A stretch of DNA of 23,048 bases from a virus: positions 1 to 23,048 of the IMG/VR virus record IMGVR_UViG_3300046413_000570. One strand, 5' to 3'. The notes under the pieces are model-generated. The model ran no database searches. It saw nothing but the letters and a program-made list of their open reading frames with translations, and had not been told where the DNA came from. The first letter of the stretch is position 1. Each line of letters opens with the position of its first letter. Below, piece by piece: positions 21,484 to 23,048 of the stretch. The position numbers and the translations under genes were made by a program.

Positions 21484-23048
21484 ATGAAAAAAACTAAAAA
21501 AATACCTAATACTCCTAAATATAAATTTGGTGGAGGATTTGATTCTAAAGACAAAGCCAATGTAAGAAACTTTATAGGTAACTCTGCAAAGATGTATGCT
21601 GATACAGCATTAAATGCTGTTGGAGTAGATGCTGTAGGTGCAGGTAAAGGTATGGAGTACAAAGGTACTTCTGCTAACAAGTTTAATCAAGCTTCTAATG
21701 TTACAGGAGCAGTATCTAAAGCTGTTGCACCAGCAGTAGCTAATGTACTTTTACCAGGGTCTGGTCAATTTGTATCTATGGGTCAACAAGTTGCAGGTGG
21801 AGCATATGGTAAATTTGGTCCTCAAAATGAACAAGGGTTTAATGCTTATGATGCTGACGGTAATCCTATTATGAATGAAAATGATAACTCTGCTCAAGTT
21901 GCTCAAATAGCAGGACAAGTAGGTGGTATGGCAAGTGGTTTTATGGGAGGTTCTCCAGGTGGAGGAGCTGCAGGAGCAGGAGCAGCCGCAGGTATGTTTG
22001 CTAAATATGGTGGACAAATGAAATATGCAATGGGTGGTATGCAATATGCTAATGGTGGAACTGGTGAAATAAATGCTGAAGTAGAAGGTGGAGGTTATAA
22101 TAAAGATGGAGAAAATGCTATTTCACCTAATGGTGAATTTACACAATTTAATGGTCCTACACATGCTCAAGGTGGAATTAAAACTGACATGGCTCCAGGT
22201 ACTAGAGTATTTTCAGATAAACTTAAAGCTCCAGGAACTAATAAAACATTTGCTAAATTAAATGCAGGTAATAATACTAACAGAGAAGATAAACTTGATG
22301 CTAAAGAATATTTAGATCCTAAAAGTAAAACATCAATATATTTAAGAAGAATGGCTAAGACAAAAAATAGTGATATGCTATTTGCTATGCAAGAACAATT
22401 AAAGAAAGATAAAGTTGCTGCTTATGCTAGACGCATGGGAGTAGAATTACCTTCAATGGATAATGAGCAAATGGAACCTCAAGGTATGCCTGAGCAATCT
22501 GAAGGTGAAATGGGTATGGCAAGATATGGTGGAATGTATGCTTCAGGTGGTATTCATATTAATCCTGCTAATAAAGGTAAGTTTACAGCTAGTGCTCAAA
22601 GAGCAGGTATGGGTACTCAAGAATTTGCTAATCATGTATTAGCTAATAAAGAAGATTATAGTTCTACACAAGTTAAGAGAGCTAACTTTGCACACAATGC
22701 TGCAGGTTGGAAACATGAAATGGGTGGTGTAAATAATCCAGGATTTGATGCGTTACCAAAAGAAGTGCAACAAAATATTTTATCTAATATGGCAATGGGT
22801 GGAGTTCAACTACCTTATTATAATATAAATAATGATGGTACTCCTAAATATGTAATTGGTGGATTAACTAAACCACAATATGAACAAGCACAAGCAGATA
22901 GTATGAATTTGTATAATGCAGGATTAAAATCTAATAAGATTCCTAGTTGGCAAGTTCCTGGTGCTATTGAATCTGCAGGAAGATTAACTGCTTTAAATAA
23001 CCAAGCACCTATGCCAACAAAAGGAGTTTTTTACGGAAATGAATCTAA
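21484..23048 (+). CDS. Cargo protein (capsid-packaged, ejected), crAss-like (3' partial)
   Basis: The first 521 residues of a large protein that runs off the right edge with no stop. It matches the crAss-like cargo family, virion proteins stored in the capsid or tail and thought to be ejected into the host. Marks: a basic, Lys-rich N-terminus; Gly/Ala-rich hydrophobic stretches (about 75-115 and 135-190) with KYGG/YAMGG-type repeats; 'GEINAEVEGG' (194-203) leading to 'FNGPTHAQGGIKTDMAPGTRVFSDKL', a block typical of the family; and 'GGIHINPANKGKFTASAQRAGM' (355-376) followed by an NHVLANKEDYSSTQVKRANFAHNAAGWKH stretch split over 380-410. The ATG is set by the upstream terminator and A-rich leader. 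Placement directly after the muzzle gene is as expected for crAss-like phages. Confidence 0.85.
   Translation, partial: MKKTKKIPNTPKYKFGGGFDSKDKANVRNFIGNSAKMYADTALNAVGVDAVGAGKGMEYKGTSANKFNQASNVTGAVSKAVAPAVANVLLPGSGQFVSMGQQVAGGAYGKFGPQNEQGFNAYDADGNPIMNENDNSAQVAQIAGQVGGMASGFMGGSPGGGAAGAGAAAGMFAKYGGQMKYAMGGMQYANGGTGEINAEVEGGGYNKDGENAISPNGEFTQFNGPTHAQGGIKTDMAPGTRVFSDKLKAPGTNKTFAKLNAGNNTNREDKLDAKEYLDPKSKTSIYLRRMAKTKNSDMLFAMQEQLKKDKVAAYARRMGVELPSMDNEQMEPQGMPEQSEGEMGMARYGGMYASGGIHINPANKGKFTASAQRAGMGTQEFANHVLANKEDYSSTQVKRANFAHNAAGWKHEMGGVNNPGFDALPKEVQQNILSNMAMGGVQLPYYNINNDGTPKYVIGGLTKPQYEQAQADSMNLYNAGLKSNKIPSWQVPGAIESAGRLTALNNQAPMPTKGVFYGNES

Noticed and set aside
21468-22044. Two reverse-strand open frames at 21468-21680 and 21751-22044
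   Set aside because: Both are opposite the cargo protein, whose family motifs are in the forward frame; the reverse products are Ser/Thr/Cys-rich artefacts of Gly/Ala-rich coding DNA.
1-23048. Stop-codon reassignment (TAG or TGA read through), known in some crAss-like lineages
   Set aside because: All genes end sensibly at TAA, TAG or TGA with tight spacing to the next start, and no conserved protein is interrupted by an in-frame stop.
1-23048. tRNA genes, as often carried by phages
   Set aside because: No cloverleaf-like segment with GTTCRA-type T-loop and CCA end was apparent; genes are packed with no gap large enough except the short terminator regions.

Overview
This window reads as part of the late (virion and lysis) gene module of a crAss-like phage (order Crassvirales), a podovirus-type phage of Bacteroidetes. 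Evidence: every gene is on the + strand, packed with gaps of a few bases or with ATGA/TAATG overlaps. The DNA is very AT-rich. Start codons follow A/T-rich stretches with no convincing Shine-Dalgarno sequence, as in Bacteroidetes. Several proteins carry recognisable crAss-like signatures: a major capsid protein C-terminus, tail-barrel ring-type proteins, a very large muzzle/tail-stabilisation protein and a Gly/Ala-rich cargo protein. All family calls are from reading the sequence; no database search was run. The standard genetic code fits throughout.

Layout. (1) 1-2588: C-terminal part of the major capsid protein, a terminator, then two conserved crAss-like structural proteins. (2) 2631-3887: a 418-residue protein whose codon use resembles that of the capsid gene, so probably an abundant virion protein; it is followed by a structured intergenic region with a strong terminator. 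(3) 4015-11704: the host-contact region. It holds a Cys-rich appendage protein, two collagen-like proteins, small proteins, a 1300-residue tail fibre with internal repeats, a LamG-type lectin-domain protein and three short hypotheticals. (4) 11709-13469: a probable lysis cassette with a membrane-anchored coiled-coil protein, a DUF5675 protein, a 39-residue basic protein, a holin-like protein and an Rz-like anchored protein. (5) 13476-16667: tail-barrel genes interrupted by two free-standing GIY-YIG homing endonuclease genes. (6) 16669-21363: the muzzle protein, then a terminator. (7) 21484 to the right edge: cargo protein, incomplete.

How they fit together: capsid, ring and hub proteins build the head and short tail barrel. 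The muzzle closes the tail tip, and the cargo protein is probably packaged and ejected at infection. Fibre, collagen-like and LamG proteins probably recognise surface glycans, and the lysis cassette releases progeny. The most interesting local signals are the footprints around both homing endonuclease genes (end sequences that re-create the interrupted gene junction), the two-gene codon-bias signature, the nested hairpins after the 418-residue gene and the mosaic composition of the tail fibre gene.
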